Source of the DNA: an uncultured Pelagibacteraceae bacterium
Lineage (GTDB): Bacteria; Pseudomonadota; Alphaproteobacteria; Pelagibacterales; Pelagibacteraceae
DNA length: 64,000 bases
Reading direction: 5' to 3'
NCBI GenBank assembly: GCA_902543405.1
Contig: CACBYC010000004.1
Location: 1 to 64,000 of the forward strand
Shown here: positions 35,092 through 45,202 of the stretch, one piece after another
Position numbering within the stretch: position 1 is the stretch's first letter
Layout of the letters: each line of letters opens with the position of its first letter
The notes under the pieces: model-generated
The model's input: the letters and a program-made list of their open reading frames with translations, nothing else
Told to the model about the DNA's origin: nothing
The model's database searches: none
Made by a program: the position numbers and the translations under genes

Positions 35092-36103
35092 TTTTTATTT
35101 CAAAAAATTAGATGATCCAAGAATAAAAAAAATTTATTTAAATTTTAAAAAAAAAATATCTAGCCATGCCCCAAACGGTTTTTGTGTAGCTGTTTCAGGT
35201 GGAGTAGACAGTATGGCATTATCATTCTTAGCTAAATGTTATTCTTTAGAAAAAAACAAAAGAGTTTATTTTTTTATCGTTGATCATAAACTAAGAAAAA
35301 ATTCAACATTCGAAGCTAATTTAGTAAAAAAAAAACTGAAATTTTTCCAAATTTCTAGCAGTATACTCACCATTAAAAAAATAAATAAAAAAAGAAATCT
35401 TCAATCTTTTGCTAGAGATAATAGATACAAATTAATTATCAATCGAAGTCTCACCAAAAAAATTGATATAATTTTAACGGCACACCATACAGATGACTTG
35501 ATTGAAAACTTTTTTATAAGATTATTAAGAGGTTCAGGTTTAAAAGGTTTAATTTCATTTAGTAAGATTAAATCTAAAGTAAAACTAGATGATAAAATTT
35601 TTATTTTGAGACCTTTGCTGGATACGTCTAAAAAAGATCTCATATATCTTTCAAAAAAAACATTTAATTTCAATATCAATGATCCTTCTAATTTAAATGA
35701 TAAATTTCTAAGAGTAAAAGTAAGAAAATTAATTTCAAATTTAGAAAAGGATGGATTAACATTTAATAAATTAAAATTATCTCTAAACAATCTAAGTAAA
35801 AGTAATAATGCTATAGATTATTATGTTCAAAAAAATATTAATGACAACTCTAATTACTTAAAATTAACTAATTCAATTATTTTAAAAGATGATTTTCTCC
35901 AACAACCAGATGAAATTGTTTTTAGATCATTTTCAGAACTGATTCAAAAAATAGGAAAAAAAAATACTTTTGCCAGAGGTGCAAAGGTTGATAACTTGCT
36001 TAAAAATTTAAAATCTACTAATAATTATTCAAAAAAAACACTTTCAGGATGTATAATTCAGAAACTAGAGAATTCAGTCATTATTTCCTCAGAAAATAGA
36101 TAG
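35051..36103 (+). CDS. tilS: tRNA(Ile)-lysidine synthase
   Basis: A 350-residue PP-loop ATPase that turns C34 of the CAU-anticodon tRNA-Ile into lysidine so that it reads AUA. The P-loop SGGVDS is at 49-54, and TAHHTDDLIENFFIRLLRGSG-like elements (HHTDDLIENFF, RLLRGSG) follow. It is shorter than the 430-residue E. coli enzyme, lacking most of the C-terminal domain, as in other streamlined genomes. The ATG at 35051 lies inside cpoB. AUA codons are very common in this genome, so the enzyme must be essential. Confidence 0.92.
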   Translation: MKKKNLSVKKIIHNFYFKKLDDPRIKKIYLNFKKKISSHAPNGFCVAVSGGVDSMALSFLAKCYSLEKNKRVYFFIVDHKLRKNSTFEANLVKKKLKFFQISSSILTIKKINKKRNLQSFARDNRYKLIINRSLTKKIDIILTAHHTDDLIENFFIRLLRGSGLKGLISFSKIKSKVKLDDKIFILRPLLDTSKKDLIYLSKKTFNFNINDPSNLNDKFLRVKVRKLISNLEKDGLTFNKLKLSLNNLSKSNNAIDYYVQKNINDNSNYLKLTNSIILKDDFLQQPDEIVFRSFSELIQKIGKKNTFARGAKVDNLLKNLKSTNNYSKKTLSGCIIQKLENSVIISSENR

Positions 36104-36125
36104 AATACCTACAAATTGGCACAAA

Positions 36126-36154
36126 TTGACACTTGTTAAATTAATAATAATTCT
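36126..36154 (+). promoter_or_regulatory. Candidate sigma-70 promoter before ftsH
   Basis: A perfect TTGACA -35 box (36126-36131) is followed after 16 bases by TAATTC (36148-36153) as a weak -10, 13 bases before the ftsH start. The gap between tilS and ftsH is only 63 bp. The -10 match is poor and AT-rich DNA gives many such strings, so this is a weak call. Confidence 0.3.
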
Positions 36155-36166
36155 TAATTTATAGAT

Positions 36167-37798
36167 ATGAATTTTAGAAACTTAGCAATGTGGGCAGTTA
36201 TAGTTATCTTGACTATAGGCCTATACAATATGTTCAAGAATCCACAAGGATCAGTTAATAAAAAAAATAACATTATATTTTCAGAATTTTTAACTCAGGT
36301 AGATAATGGAAGAGTTGTGCAAGTAGAAATTCAAGGAAAAAATATCAAAGGTGTAATGTCTAATGGAGAAATGTTTAATACTTATGCGCCTGATGATCCA
36401 AATCTTATCCAAAAATTAAGTGATAAAGGTGTTAGTATTTCAGCAAGTCCACTAGAAGAAAAAATGCCTTCGTTGTTTGGAGTACTTTTATCATGGTTTC
36501 CTATGCTACTTTTGATTGCTGTATGGATCTTCTTCATGAGACAGATGCAAGGTGGCAAAGGTGGAGCAATGGGTTTTGGAAAATCAAAAGCCAAAATGAT
36601 GAACGAATTAAAGGGTAAGGTTACATTTAATGATGTAGCTGGGGTAGAAGAAGCCAAAGAAGAAGTTGAGGAAGTAGTAGAATTTTTAAAAGACCCTAAA
36701 AAATTTAGTAGACTAGGTGGAAAAATACCTCGTGGGTGTCTTTTAGTCGGACCCCCTGGAACAGGTAAAACTTTATTAGCAAGGGCGATAGCTGGCGAAG
36801 CGGGAGTACCATTCTTTACAATTTCGGGTTCAGACTTTGTAGAAATGTTTGTTGGTGTTGGAGCATCAAGAGTTCGAGATATGTTTGAGCAAGGTAAAAA
36901 GCACTCACCATGTATAATATTTATTGACGAGATTGATGCTGTAGGAAGAAGTAGAGGTGCAGGTTTAGGTGGAGGTAACGATGAAAGAGAACAAACACTT
37001 AATCAATTACTTGTAGAGATGGATGGCTTTGATACAAATGAAGGTGTAATAATAATTGCAGCAACCAACAGACCAGATGTACTTGATCCAGCTTTATTAA
37101 GACCGGGAAGATTTGACAGACAGGTAGTAGTTTCTAATCCTGACTTACTTGGAAGAGAAAAAATATTAAAAGTGCATGCTAAGAAAATATCAATGGCACC
37201 AGATGTTAATTTAAGAACTATTGCAAGAGGAACTCCAGGGTTTTCTGGTGCAGACTTGGCGAATTTAGTTAACGAAGCTGCATTATTAGCAGCAAGAAAA
37301 AACAAGAGAATAGTTACTTATATGGAATTCGAAGAGGCAAAAGATAAAGTAATGATGGGATCTGAAAGAAGATCAATGGTAATGAGTGAGGAAGAGAAGA
37401 AATTGACTGCATATCATGAAGCTGGCCATGCCATTGTTACTATAAACGAAAAGGCAGCATATCCTATACATAAAGCAACAATCATTCCAAGAGGAAGAGC
37501 ATTAGGAATGGTAATGCAACTTCCTGAGAGAGATGAGGTGTCTCAAACAAGAGAACAACTACACGCGCAAATGGCCATAGCAATGGGAGGTAGAGTTGCA
37601 GAAGAAATAATATTTGGAGATGATAAAGTAACTACAGGTGCAGCGAGCGACATAGAGCAAGCAACAAAAAGAGCTAGAGCAATGGTAATGAGAGCAGGGT
37701 TAAGTAAAGAGCTTGGCCCAGTTGCCTACGGTGAAAATGAGGAAGAAGTTTTCCTAGGAAGATCAGTTGCAAGACCGCCAAAAAAAAGGAGAGTTTAA
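36167..37798 (+). CDS. ftsH: ATP-dependent zinc metalloprotease FtsH, 3' end replaced by rpsK tail
   Basis: Membrane-bound AAA+ protease. Residues 1-535 are normal FtsH: two N-terminal helices (7-24, 104-123) around a periplasmic domain, Walker A GPPGTGKT (195-202), Walker [10 protein letters not shown], arginine-finger region RPGRFDR, HEAGH (417-421) and the third zinc ligand D495. At LGRSVA the FtsH sequence stops, about 90-100 residues before the usual end. The final eight residues RPPKKRRV (536-543) are the conserved end of ribosomal protein S11. The stop is directly followed by the rpoA ATG. The missing helices belong to the peptidase domain, so function is doubtful. Confidence 0.9.
   Translation: MNFRNLAMWAVIVILTIGLYNMFKNPQGSVNKKNNIIFSEFLTQVDNGRVVQVEIQGKNIKGVMSNGEMFNTYAPDDPNLIQKLSDKGVSISASPLEEKMPSLFGVLLSWFPMLLLIAVWIFFMRQMQGGKGGAMGFGKSKAKMMNELKGKVTFNDVAGVEEAKEEVEEVVEFLKDPKKFSRLGGKIPRGCLLVGPPGTGKTLLARAIAGEAGVPFFTISGSDFVEMFVGVGASRVRDMFEQGKKHSPCIIFIDEIDAVGRSRGAGLGGGNDEREQTLNQLLVEMDGFDTNEGVIIIAATNRPDVLDPALLRPGRFDRQVVVSNPDLLGREKILKVHAKKISMAPDVNLRTIARGTPGFSGADLANLVNEAALLAARKNKRIVTYMEFEEAKDKVMMGSERRSMVMSEEEKKLTAYHEAGHAIVTINEKAAYPIHKATIIPRGRALGMVMQLPERDEVSQTREQLHAQMAIAMGGRVAEEIIFGDDKVTTGAASDIEQATKRARAMVMRAGLSKELGPVAYGENEEEVFLGRSVARPPKKRRV
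37772..37798 (+). pseudogene. rpsK: Remnant of rpsK (ribosomal protein S11), last eight codons
   Basis: The eight codons plus stop before rpoA encode RPPKKRRV, the nearly universal C-terminus of bacterial S11, whose gene normally sits directly before rpoA. Here they are in frame with ftsH. Everything upstream in S11 and the rest of the ribosomal protein operon is absent from this place. The join lies at about 37766-37774. Confidence 0.85.
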
Positions 37799-38827
37799 AT
37801 GGAAACAACTGAAGTAAAAATTAAAAATTGGAAATCATTAATCAAACCACCAAAATTGGATGTAAATTTAAGTGATGATAAAACTTATGCAAAGATTGTG
37901 GCTGAACCACTTGAAAAAGGATATGGATTAACTTTAGGAAACTCTTTAAGAAGAATTTTATTATCATCTATTAGAGGTACTGCTGTTACTGCTATTCAAA
38001 TAGATGGAGTTTTACATGAATTTACATCTATTAAAGGTGTAAGGGAAGATGTAACAGACATAGTTTTAAATGTTAAATCACTTGCTCTAAAAAGTAATTC
38101 TGAAACCACAACTAAATTAATTTTGGATGCAAAAGGCCCAGGTGAAATAAAAGCCTCAAATATAACAACTTCAGGAGATATTGAAATTTTAAATCCAGAT
38201 TTAGTTATTTGCAATTTAGACGAAAATACTAATTTTCACATGGAAATGACAGTTAATAATGGAAAAGGTTATGTCTCAGCTGACATGAACAAGCCAGAAG
38301 AACCACCTTTAGGGCTTATTCCTATTGACTCACTCTTCAGTCCAGTAAAAAAAGTTTCGTATTCCATTAGCACTGCGAGAGAAGGAAAAGCTCTTGATTA
38401 TGACAAATTAACAATGGAAGTTGAAACAAATGGATCTATATCTGCGGAAGACGCAGTTGCTTATTCTGCAAGAATATTTCAGGATCAACTCGGTATGTTT
38501 GTTAACTTTGACGAACCTCAAGAAGTAATAGTTAGAGAGCAACCTACAGAACCTGAATTTAATAAAAATTTATTGAGAAAAGTTGATGAATTAGAGCTTT
38601 CTGTTAGATCTATGAATTGTCTAAAAAATGATAACATAATTTACATTGGAGACTTGGTTCAAAAATCTGAAGGAGAAATGTTAAGAACACCTAATTTTGG
38701 AAGAAAATCTCTCAATGAAATAAAAGAGGTTTTAACAGGAATGTCTCTTTATTTAGGAATGGAAATACCAAATTGGCCTCCTGACAATATAGCAGAATTA
38801 TCTAAAAAACTTGAGGAAGCTATCTAA
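37799..38827 (+). CDS. rpoA: DNA-directed RNA polymerase subunit alpha
   Basis: A 342-residue alpha subunit. The N-terminal dimerisation domain shows [18 protein letters not shown] and [15 protein letters not shown]-like sequence (here [11 protein letters not shown]). The C-terminal domain (about 255-330) has [17 protein letters not shown] and [16 protein letters not shown], which bind UP elements and activators. Length is usual. It is normally downstream of rpsM and rpsK, but here it directly follows the chimeric ftsH stop, which raises the question of what transcribes it. rplQ overlaps its stop by 1 nt. Confidence 0.97.
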   Translation: METTEVKIKNWKSLIKPPKLDVNLSDDKTYAKIVAEPLEKGYGLTLGNSLRRILLSSIRGTAVTAIQIDGVLHEFTSIKGVREDVTDIVLNVKSLALKSNSETTTKLILDAKGPGEIKASNITTSGDIEILNPDLVICNLDENTNFHMEMTVNNGKGYVSADMNKPEEPPLGLIPIDSLFSPVKKVSYSISTAREGKALDYDKLTMEVETNGSISAEDAVAYSARIFQDQLGMFVNFDEPQEVIVREQPTEPEFNKNLLRKVDELELSVRSMNCLKNDNIIYIGDLVQKSEGEMLRTPNFGRKSLNEIKEVLTGMSLYLGMEIPNWPPDNIAELSKKLEEAI

Positions 38828-39273
38828 TGAGACATAAAATGGGCTACAAAAAGCTCAACAGAACTTCTGAGCACAGAAAAGCATTGATAAAGAATATGCT
38901 CAATTCTCTTGTTAAGTATGAGCAAATTACAACAACACTACCAAAAGCAAAAGTTTTAAAACCTCAGGCCGACAAATTAATTACTTTAGGTAAAAAAGAT
39001 ACTCTTCAAAATACTAGAACCTTAATTTCCAAACTTCAAGATGAGGCATCAGCGAGCAAAATTAAAAAAACATTATCAAAAAGATATGAAAATAGAAAAG
39101 GTGGATATACAAGAATAATTAAGGCAGGTTTTAGATATGGAGATAATGCTCCCATGGCAGTAATTGAATTTGTAGACCGTGATATAGAAGCAAAAAAAGT
39201 AGATAAAAAGAAAACAGAAAAATCTACAGTAACTGATAAAAAAACAGAAACACCTAAAGAAGCTACAGCCTAA
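38827..39273 (+). CDS. rplQ: 50S ribosomal protein L17
   Basis: A 148-residue L17: [20 protein letters not shown] is the family start and MAVIEFVDRD ends the globular part near residue 118. The last 30 residues are a Lys/Thr/Glu-rich tail, common in alphaproteobacterial L17. It is coupled to rpoA by a 1-nt overlap, the usual end of the alpha operon. Confidence 0.96.
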   Translation: MRHKMGYKKLNRTSEHRKALIKNMLNSLVKYEQITTTLPKAKVLKPQADKLITLGKKDTLQNTRTLISKLQDEASASKIKKTLSKRYENRKGGYTRIIKAGFRYGDNAPMAVIEFVDRDIEAKKVDKKKTEKSTVTDKKTETPKEATA

Positions 39274-39285
39274 ATAATCCTCACC

Positions 39286-40191
39286 ATGAAAAAAACTATT
39301 AACGTAGATACTACGTATGCTGGTATGCGTATTGATAGATTTCTTCGAAAAAAGTTTGTGTCGATACCCCAGAGTTTAATTGAGAAAACTCTAAGAAGTG
39401 GCAAAATTAAACTTAATAAAAAAAAAATCAAAAGCTCTACTAAACTTAAAATTAATGATTTAATTGAATTTCACAATTTTGAAATAAAAAAAAAAATTAT
39501 AAAAAATAAAGTGAAATTTAAACCTTCAGATACAATAATTAAGGAAAACGAGGATTTCATCATCGAAAATAATGATGACTTTATTGTTCTTAATAAGCAA
39601 GCAGGCATATCTGTTCAGGGTGGAACAAAATCTAAAAAAAATCTTATAGATATTTTTTCTAATAGTGACATTTTTAAAGACGATAAGCCATATTCAGTAC
39701 ATAGACTTGATAAAGAAACATCTGGAGTATTTTTAATAGCAAAAAATAGACCAACCGCACAACTACTCACAACGCTCTTTAGATTAAGAAAAGTTTATAA
39801 AACTTATATTGCAATATGTCATGGAGAAATCACTATTAAGGATAAAGGTTTAATTAAAAATAATCTTATAAGGTACGACGAAACTAAAAAGATAGTCGAG
39901 AATGCAGAGACTTATTATGAAATTTTAGATAAAAATAATAATTCTACCTTTATTCAACTTAAACCAATCACAGGAAGAAAACATCAGCTAAGAAAGCAAT
40001 TATTTGAATTAGGTCACTCAATTATTGGTGACAAAAAATATAATTCATACAAAATACAAAAAAATAATAAAAATCTAATGCTTCATTCTTATGAAATTAA
40101 ATTTAAAATGAATGAAAAAAAATATACATTCCGAGCTATACCACCTGAATATTTTAGAAATATGTTAAAAGCAAAAAGACTTAATTTTTAA
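39286..40191 (+). CDS. RluA-family 23S rRNA pseudouridine synthase (RluC-like)
   Basis: A 301-residue enzyme with an N-terminal S4-like RNA-binding domain (about 12-65) and a catalytic domain containing HRLDKETSG (139-147) with the active-site D142. [11 protein letters not shown] and [10 protein letters not shown] complete the family motifs. RluC, modifying several uridines of 23S rRNA, is the likely orthologue, because rluC follows the rpoA-rplQ region in many alphaproteobacteria. It overlaps lipB, on the other strand, by 11 nt at the 3' end. Confidence 0.88.
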   Translation: MKKTINVDTTYAGMRIDRFLRKKFVSIPQSLIEKTLRSGKIKLNKKKIKSSTKLKINDLIEFHNFEIKKKIIKNKVKFKPSDTIIKENEDFIIENNDDFIVLNKQAGISVQGGTKSKKNLIDIFSNSDIFKDDKPYSVHRLDKETSGVFLIAKNRPTAQLLTTLFRLRKVYKTYIAICHGEITIKDKGLIKNNLIRYDETKKIVENAETYYEILDKNNNSTFIQLKPITGRKHQLRKQLFELGHSIIGDKKYNSYKIQKNNKNLMLHSYEIKFKMNEKKYTFRAIPPEYFRNMLKAKRLNF

Positions 40192-40813
40192 TTTCTTTCA
40201 AAAATTTCTCAATTAATGTGTCTGATATATAGTTGTATCTTTGTTTTTTAATTTTAATGAGATTTGTAATTTCTTTATCTTTAATACCACAAGGAATTAT
40301 TTTTTTATAAGCATCCAAGTTATTTGAAATATTTATTGCAAAACCATGGTAGGCAATCCACTTCTTAACTTTAATACCTATAGCTGCAACTTTTTCAATT
40401 TTAATTTTATTATCAAATTTTCTTTTATGCCAAATACCTACATTTTTTCTATCTGCAAAAACTTTAATATTAAATTCTTTTAAAGTATTAATTATAGTAT
40501 TTTCAACTGAGGAAATAAGTTTTCTAATGTTTTTTTCTCTTTTATTTAAATCAATTACAAAATAAAAAACTAACTGGCCAGGACCATGGTATGTTATTTT
40601 TCCACCTCTATTTGTTTTGATTAAATTTATTGATTTATCTAACAATTCGCTATTTTTATAACTTGTTCCTGCTGTATAAACTTCTTTATGTTCTAAAATC
40701 CATATTAGTTCATTCTTTTTTTTTAAGTGAATTTCATTCAATCTTTTTTCTAATAATGCAATAGCATTTTCATATTTTACTGGTTTTATTGACTTTTTAA
40801 TCTCTATTATCAT
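40181..40813 (-). CDS. lipB: Octanoyltransferase LipB
   Basis: A 210-residue enzyme that moves the octanoyl group from acyl carrier protein to lipoate-dependent enzymes. [17 protein letters not shown] is the substrate motif, and the [17 protein letters not shown] stretch contains the catalytic lysine. [19 protein letters not shown] has the active-site Cys region. It is monocistronic, convergent with the rluC-like gene and divergent from mgtE. Confidence 0.92.
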   Translation of the reverse strand: MIIEIKKSIKPVKYENAIALLEKRLNEIHLKKKNELIWILEHKEVYTAGTSYKNSELLDKSINLIKTNRGGKITYHGPGQLVFYFVIDLNKREKNIRKLISSVENTIINTLKEFNIKVFADRKNVGIWHKRKFDNKIKIEKVAAIGIKVKKWIAYHGFAINISNNLDAYKKIIPCGIKDKEITNLIKIKKQRYNYISDTLIEKFLKEIKN

Positions 40814-40873
40814 TATAAATTTGTAATATTAATATTTTGTATTAATAGTGCCAACTAAATTATAGATAAAATT

Positions 40874-42247
40874 ATGACTTTAGTAAAAAAAATTAAAGAT
40901 AAAAAAGTTAACTTTGAGTTCAATAAAGAATTTATTAAGGTAGTAACTGATAAGATTTCTTCTAATGATGCAGAATTTATTACCAATTCGTTTAATGATA
41001 TGCATCCAGCAGATGCTGCAGACATTATTGAACATTTAAGTGAAAAGGATAGAGAAGATTTAATTAAATTAAATAATTTTAAAGTTGATCCTGAAGTATT
41101 TGTTGAACTTAATGAGTCAATACAATCTGAATTAATTGCTTATTTATCGTCAGAGTCCATTGTAAATATATTAAAAAACTTAGAATCTGATGATGCCATT
41201 AAAATTTTAGAAAATGTTGATGAAAAAGATAAGAATACTATTTTAGGATCTCTTCCACCAAAGGACAGATTTGCTTTATTAGAAAGTTTAAGCTACCCAG
41301 AAGACTCGGCTGCGCGAATAATGCAAAGAGAATTTACCGCCATTCCAAGCAATTGGTCAGTTGGTCAGACGATAGACTATTTAAGAGAAAATAAAGACTT
41401 ACCTGAAGAGTTTCTAGAAATCTTTATTGTAGATGAGAACTTTAAACCTATTGGAACTGTGCCATCTTCAAAAGTACTAAGAACTCCAAGAGAATCAAAA
41501 ATGATGTCAATAATGTCCGAGTCTCAACTTTTAATACCTGTTGATATGGATAAAGAGGAAGTTGGAAATTTATTTGAAAATTATAATTTAAGCTCTGCCG
41601 CAGTCACCGATAAAAATGAAAAATTGGTGGGTATGATAGCTTATGATGATGTTTTAACTGTACTTAAAGAAGAAGCTGAAGAAGATGCATTAAGACTTGC
41701 TGGAGTAGGTGATGAAGAAATAACTGATGGTGTAATTACAAAAACTAAGCGGAGATTTAATTGGCTTTTATTAAATTTATTCACAGCCTTTTTAGCAACT
41801 TATTGTATTAGTTTATTTGGCGCTACCATAGAACAGATGGTTGTTTTAGCTTTTTTAATGCCTATTGTTGCATCAATGGGTGGCAATGCTGGTATGCAAA
41901 CACTAGCAGTAACTGTAAGATCATTAGCCACACAAGATTTAACAAAAAATAATTTTACTAATAATATAATTAAAGAATTTAACATAGGTATTTTAAATGG
42001 AATTATCTTTGCAATTATAAGTTCAGTAATTGTTTATTTCTGGTTTAATGACATTCAGCTTGCATTAATAATATCAATATCAATGGTTTTAACAATGATA
42101 GTTGCTGGACTTTTTGGAATTTTGATACCAGTAACTTTAAAAAAAATGAGCATAGATCCTGCTATTTCCTCTAGTGTTTTTGTGACTACAATTACAGATG
42201 TAATAGGTTTTGTTTCTTTTTTAGGTGTTGGAGCATATTTTTTATAA
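40874..42247 (+). CDS. mgtE: Magnesium transporter MgtE
   Basis: A 457-residue transporter. The N-terminal MgtE superhelical domain (about 30-135) includes MHPADAADIIEHL; two CBS domains follow (about 140-265) and act as the Mg sensor; five membrane helices (about 290-457) carry the pore motif PIVASMGGNAGMQTLAV. It imports Mg2+ and gates shut when cytosolic Mg is high. The stop abuts the panC stop of the opposite strand. Confidence 0.95.
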   Translation: MTLVKKIKDKKVNFEFNKEFIKVVTDKISSNDAEFITNSFNDMHPADAADIIEHLSEKDREDLIKLNNFKVDPEVFVELNESIQSELIAYLSSESIVNILKNLESDDAIKILENVDEKDKNTILGSLPPKDRFALLESLSYPEDSAARIMQREFTAIPSNWSVGQTIDYLRENKDLPEEFLEIFIVDENFKPIGTVPSSKVLRTPRESKMMSIMSESQLLIPVDMDKEEVGNLFENYNLSSAAVTDKNEKLVGMIAYDDVLTVLKEEAEEDALRLAGVGDEEITDGVITKTKRRFNWLLLNLFTAFLATYCISLFGATIEQMVVLAFLMPIVASMGGNAGMQTLAVTVRSLATQDLTKNNFTNNIIKEFNIGILNGIIFAIISSVIVYFWFNDIQLALIISISMVLTMIVAGLFGILIPVTLKKMSIDPAISSSVFVTTITDVIGFVSFLGVGAYFL

Positions 42248-43060
42248 CTAATAATTATCAATTAATCTAACATTATCTATTTTGTAAGCAACAAAAAGCC
42301 TATATTTATTTTTGAAATTATTAAGCTTTAAATTCCTTTCGTCTCTAAACTCTAAATAATCTATTTTAATATTGTATTTTTTTTCTAATTTTTTTTTGTA
42401 ATCAGGTAAACTAAAGGCTAATTTAGAACCTTGTAATTTTGATTTATACTTTATTTTTTTTAAAAATAATGCAATTTCTGAGGCTTTTTTAAAGGATCTC
42501 TTTTTTAATAATTTGTTTCGAGTTGATAACGCAATTTTGTTATTTATTCTGATAGTTGGACATGAATTAACACGTAACTTAAATTTTTTTGATAGGAATT
42601 TTTTTATTAGATATAACTGCTGATAATCTTTTTCACCCATATACAAATCTTTTGATTTTATAATTCTCAGCAATCTATTCATAACATTTAGAACACCCTC
42701 AAAATGACCAACTCTAAATTTCGCACACAAAATCTTGTCTTTTTTCTTTAAATTAAATTTCTTAGCTTTAAATTTGTACATATCTTTGGCATTAGGTGTG
42801 AATAAATATTCTACATTTAATTTTTTTAAAATAGCAATATCATTCTGAATATTTCTTGGATATTTCTTAAAATCATCTTTTTTATTGAATTGAGTAGGAT
42901 TTACAAAAATACTTACAATAGTCTTTTTTTTTTTATTTTGTGAGGCTTTTATTAATGATTTATGACCCTCATGTATTCCACCCATGGTAGGCACAAATCC
43001 AATATTTTTATAGTTTTTAATTTCTTTATTTAAATCTAAAATGCTAGTAATTATTTTCAT
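42248..43060 (-). CDS. panC: Pantothenate synthetase
   Basis: A 270-residue enzyme that joins pantoate and beta-alanine with ATP. FVPTMGGIHEGHKSLI holds the HIGH-like motif, and FVNPTQF, FEGVLNVMNRLL, GEKDYQQLYLIK and STRNKLL follow as in the family. PanB is not adjacent. It is very lysine-rich. Convergent with mgtE with no spacer; divergent from galU across 34 bp. Confidence 0.94.
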   Translation of the reverse strand: MKIITSILDLNKEIKNYKNIGFVPTMGGIHEGHKSLIKASQNKKKKTIVSIFVNPTQFNKKDDFKKYPRNIQNDIAILKKLNVEYLFTPNAKDMYKFKAKKFNLKKKDKILCAKFRVGHFEGVLNVMNRLLRIIKSKDLYMGEKDYQQLYLIKKFLSKKFKLRVNSCPTIRINNKIALSTRNKLLKKRSFKKASEIALFLKKIKYKSKLQGSKLAFSLPDYKKKLEKKYNIKIDYLEFRDERNLKLNNFKNKYRLFVAYKIDNVRLIDNY

Positions 43061-43094
43061 TTTCTAAATATATGTTTATAAATAAATTATCTTT

Positions 43095-43910
43095 ATGATT
43101 AAACAAGCCATTATTCCACTTGCTGGATTAGGAACAAGACTTTTGCCATTGACTAGTGTCTTTGCTAAAGAATTATTACCTATAAATGGCAAGCCTGGAA
43201 TTGAATATATTCTTGATGAGTGCATAGATGCTGGAATTACAGAAATAATTTTTATCATTTCTAAAAAAAAGGAAATGATAAAGAAATATTTTTATAATGA
43301 CATTTTTTACAAATCATTAATCAAAAAGAAAAATGATCCAAGAATAATTAAAGAATATAAAAAAATTTTACAGTATAAAAAAAAAATAAAATTTGTTTAT
43401 CAAAACAAACCCCTAGGAACTGGTGACGCTGTTTTAAAAACCAAAAAATATATTAAAAATAAATATTTTTTAATGCTCCTTCCAGATGACTTAATTATGA
43501 AAAAGAATTGTTCAAAAGATATGATCAAAATACATAAAAAATATAAAGCCTCTGTAATGGCTAGTATGACAGTCAGCAAAAATAATGTGAGTCGTTGGGG
43601 TATATATTCTTCATCCAAAAAACTTAATAATGAGAATTTTATAATTTCAGATGTTATTGAAAAACCTAAAACTAAAGAAGCTCCGTCAAATAATGCTGTA
43701 ATTGGAAGATATATACTGAGTAAGGATATTTTTAAAATTCTTAAAAAACAAAAAAAAGGCAAAGGTGGCGAGATTCATATTACTGACTCAATTAAAACTA
43801 TGATTGATAATAAATCACTATTTATTGGTCATAAATTTTCTGGAAAATATTTAGATTGTGGTTCTATGAGTGGTTATATTAATTCAACGTTAGAAATTGC
43901 AAAATTATGA
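43095..43910 (+). CDS. galU: UTP--glucose-1-phosphate uridylyltransferase
   Basis: A 271-residue nucleotidyltransferase that makes UDP-glucose. The N-terminal IIPLAGLGTRLLPLT motif and FAKELLPI (lysine for phosphate) are the GalU signature. LGTGDAVL, LLPDDLI and GEIHITDSI follow. UDP-glucose feeds the adjacent dehydrogenase, whose gene overlaps by 4 nt. The pair supplies the surface glycan or glycolipids. Confidence 0.93.
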   Translation: MIKQAIIPLAGLGTRLLPLTSVFAKELLPINGKPGIEYILDECIDAGITEIIFIISKKKEMIKKYFYNDIFYKSLIKKKNDPRIIKEYKKILQYKKKIKFVYQNKPLGTGDAVLKTKKYIKNKYFLMLLPDDLIMKKNCSKDMIKIHKKYKASVMASMTVSKNNVSRWGIYSSSKKLNNENFIISDVIEKPKTKEAPSNNAVIGRYILSKDIFKILKKQKKGKGGEIHITDSIKTMIDNKSLFIGHKFSGKYLDCGSMSGYINSTLEIAKL

Positions 43911-45202
43911 AAATATGCATGATTGGATCTGGTTATGTGGGGTTAGTAAGTGGTGCATGTTTTGCTGAACTTGGTAACAATGTAATTTGTGTAGACAAAA
44001 ACTTAAATAAAATATCTAATCTAAAGAAAGGAGCAATTCCAATTTACGAACCAGGATTAGAAGAATTAATTCAAAGAAACGTAAAGCAAGAAAGACTTCA
44101 ATTTTCAACAGATATATCAAGGTCAATTATAAAATCAGATATTATATTTATATGTGTTGGCACTCCAACAAAAATTAAATCTAACGAAGCAGATTTAAAA
44201 TATATATTTCAAGTAGTAAAAGATTTAAAAAAGAATTTAAACAAATATAAAATAATCATTACTAAATCTACAGTACCAGTAACTACTGGTGACAAAATTC
44301 AAAAATTATTAACAACTAAAACAAATAAAAAATTATTCGATGTTGTTTCAAATCCAGAATTTTTAAGAGAAGGTGAAGCTATCAGAGATTTTATGTTTCC
44401 TGATCGAGTTATAGTTGGAACAAATAGTAAAAAGGCTAATAATGTTTTAAAAAATTTATATTCTCCAATAATTAAAAAAAAGGGTAGATATTTTAATACA
44501 TCAAGACGTGCAGCAGAGGTTATAAAATATGCAGCTAATGCATTTCTAGCAACAAAAATTACATTTATTAATGAAATTGCAAATTTATGTGAAAAACTTA
44601 ATGTTGATGTTACCGATGTTTCGTTAGGTATTGGAACTGATGAAAGGATAGGAGCGAGATTTTTAAGAGCAGGACCAGGTTATGGTGGTTCCTGTTTTCC
44701 AAAAGATACACGTGCTTTAATTTCTACTTCGAAAAAATTTAAAACTAATTTATCTATAGTTAAATCAACGATTAACTCTAATGAAAATAGATACAAATAT
44801 TTATTAACTAAAATTAAAAAAATATTAAATAATAATCTGAAAAGTAAGAAAATTACTTTTTTAGGTGTTACATTCAAGGCTGGTACTGATGACATGAGGG
44901 ATTCAGCATCTCTAAAATTAATTCCATATTTGATCAAAAAAGGTGCAAAAATTTCTTACTATGAACCTACAGGCATTAAAAATGATTTTGATAAAAAAAA
45001 AGTATTTTATTTTAATAATATCAAAGATGCATGTAAAAATAGTGACCTTATAATTATTCATTCAGAGTGGAATGAGTTTAAACAACTAAATTTTAATAGG
45101 TTAAAAAATAAGAAAAAATTTAAGATTTATGATTTAAGAAATCTATATTCACCTATAAAAATGAAAAATAAAAATATCGATTACTTTAGCGTAGGTAGGT
45201 AA
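43907..45202 (+). CDS. ugd: UDP-glucose 6-dehydrogenase
   Basis: A 431-residue enzyme that oxidises UDP-glucose to UDP-glucuronate with two NAD. MIGSGYVGLVSGACFAE is the Rossmann start, IFICVGTPT follows, and the catalytic Cys is in YGGSCFPKDT. VTFKAGTDDMRDSAS lies in the C-terminal domain. Coupled to galU, it gives a two-gene route from glucose-1-phosphate to UDP-GlcA. Confidence 0.95.
   Translation: MKICMIGSGYVGLVSGACFAELGNNVICVDKNLNKISNLKKGAIPIYEPGLEELIQRNVKQERLQFSTDISRSIIKSDIIFICVGTPTKIKSNEADLKYIFQVVKDLKKNLNKYKIIITKSTVPVTTGDKIQKLLTTKTNKKLFDVVSNPEFLREGEAIRDFMFPDRVIVGTNSKKANNVLKNLYSPIIKKKGRYFNTSRRAAEVIKYAANAFLATKITFINEIANLCEKLNVDVTDVSLGIGTDERIGARFLRAGPGYGGSCFPKDTRALISTSKKFKTNLSIVKSTINSNENRYKYLLTKIKKILNNNLKSKKITFLGVTFKAGTDDMRDSASLKLIPYLIKKGAKISYYEPTGIKNDFDKKKVFYFNNIKDACKNSDLIIIHSEWNEFKQLNFNRLKNKKKFKIYDLRNLYSPIKMKNKNIDYFSVGR

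Noticed and set aside
37772-37798. PKKRRV at the end of the FtsH frame as a nuclear-localisation-like or new targeting signal
   Set aside because: It is the ordinary C-terminus of ribosomal protein S11, joined to FtsH by the rearrangement or misassembly.
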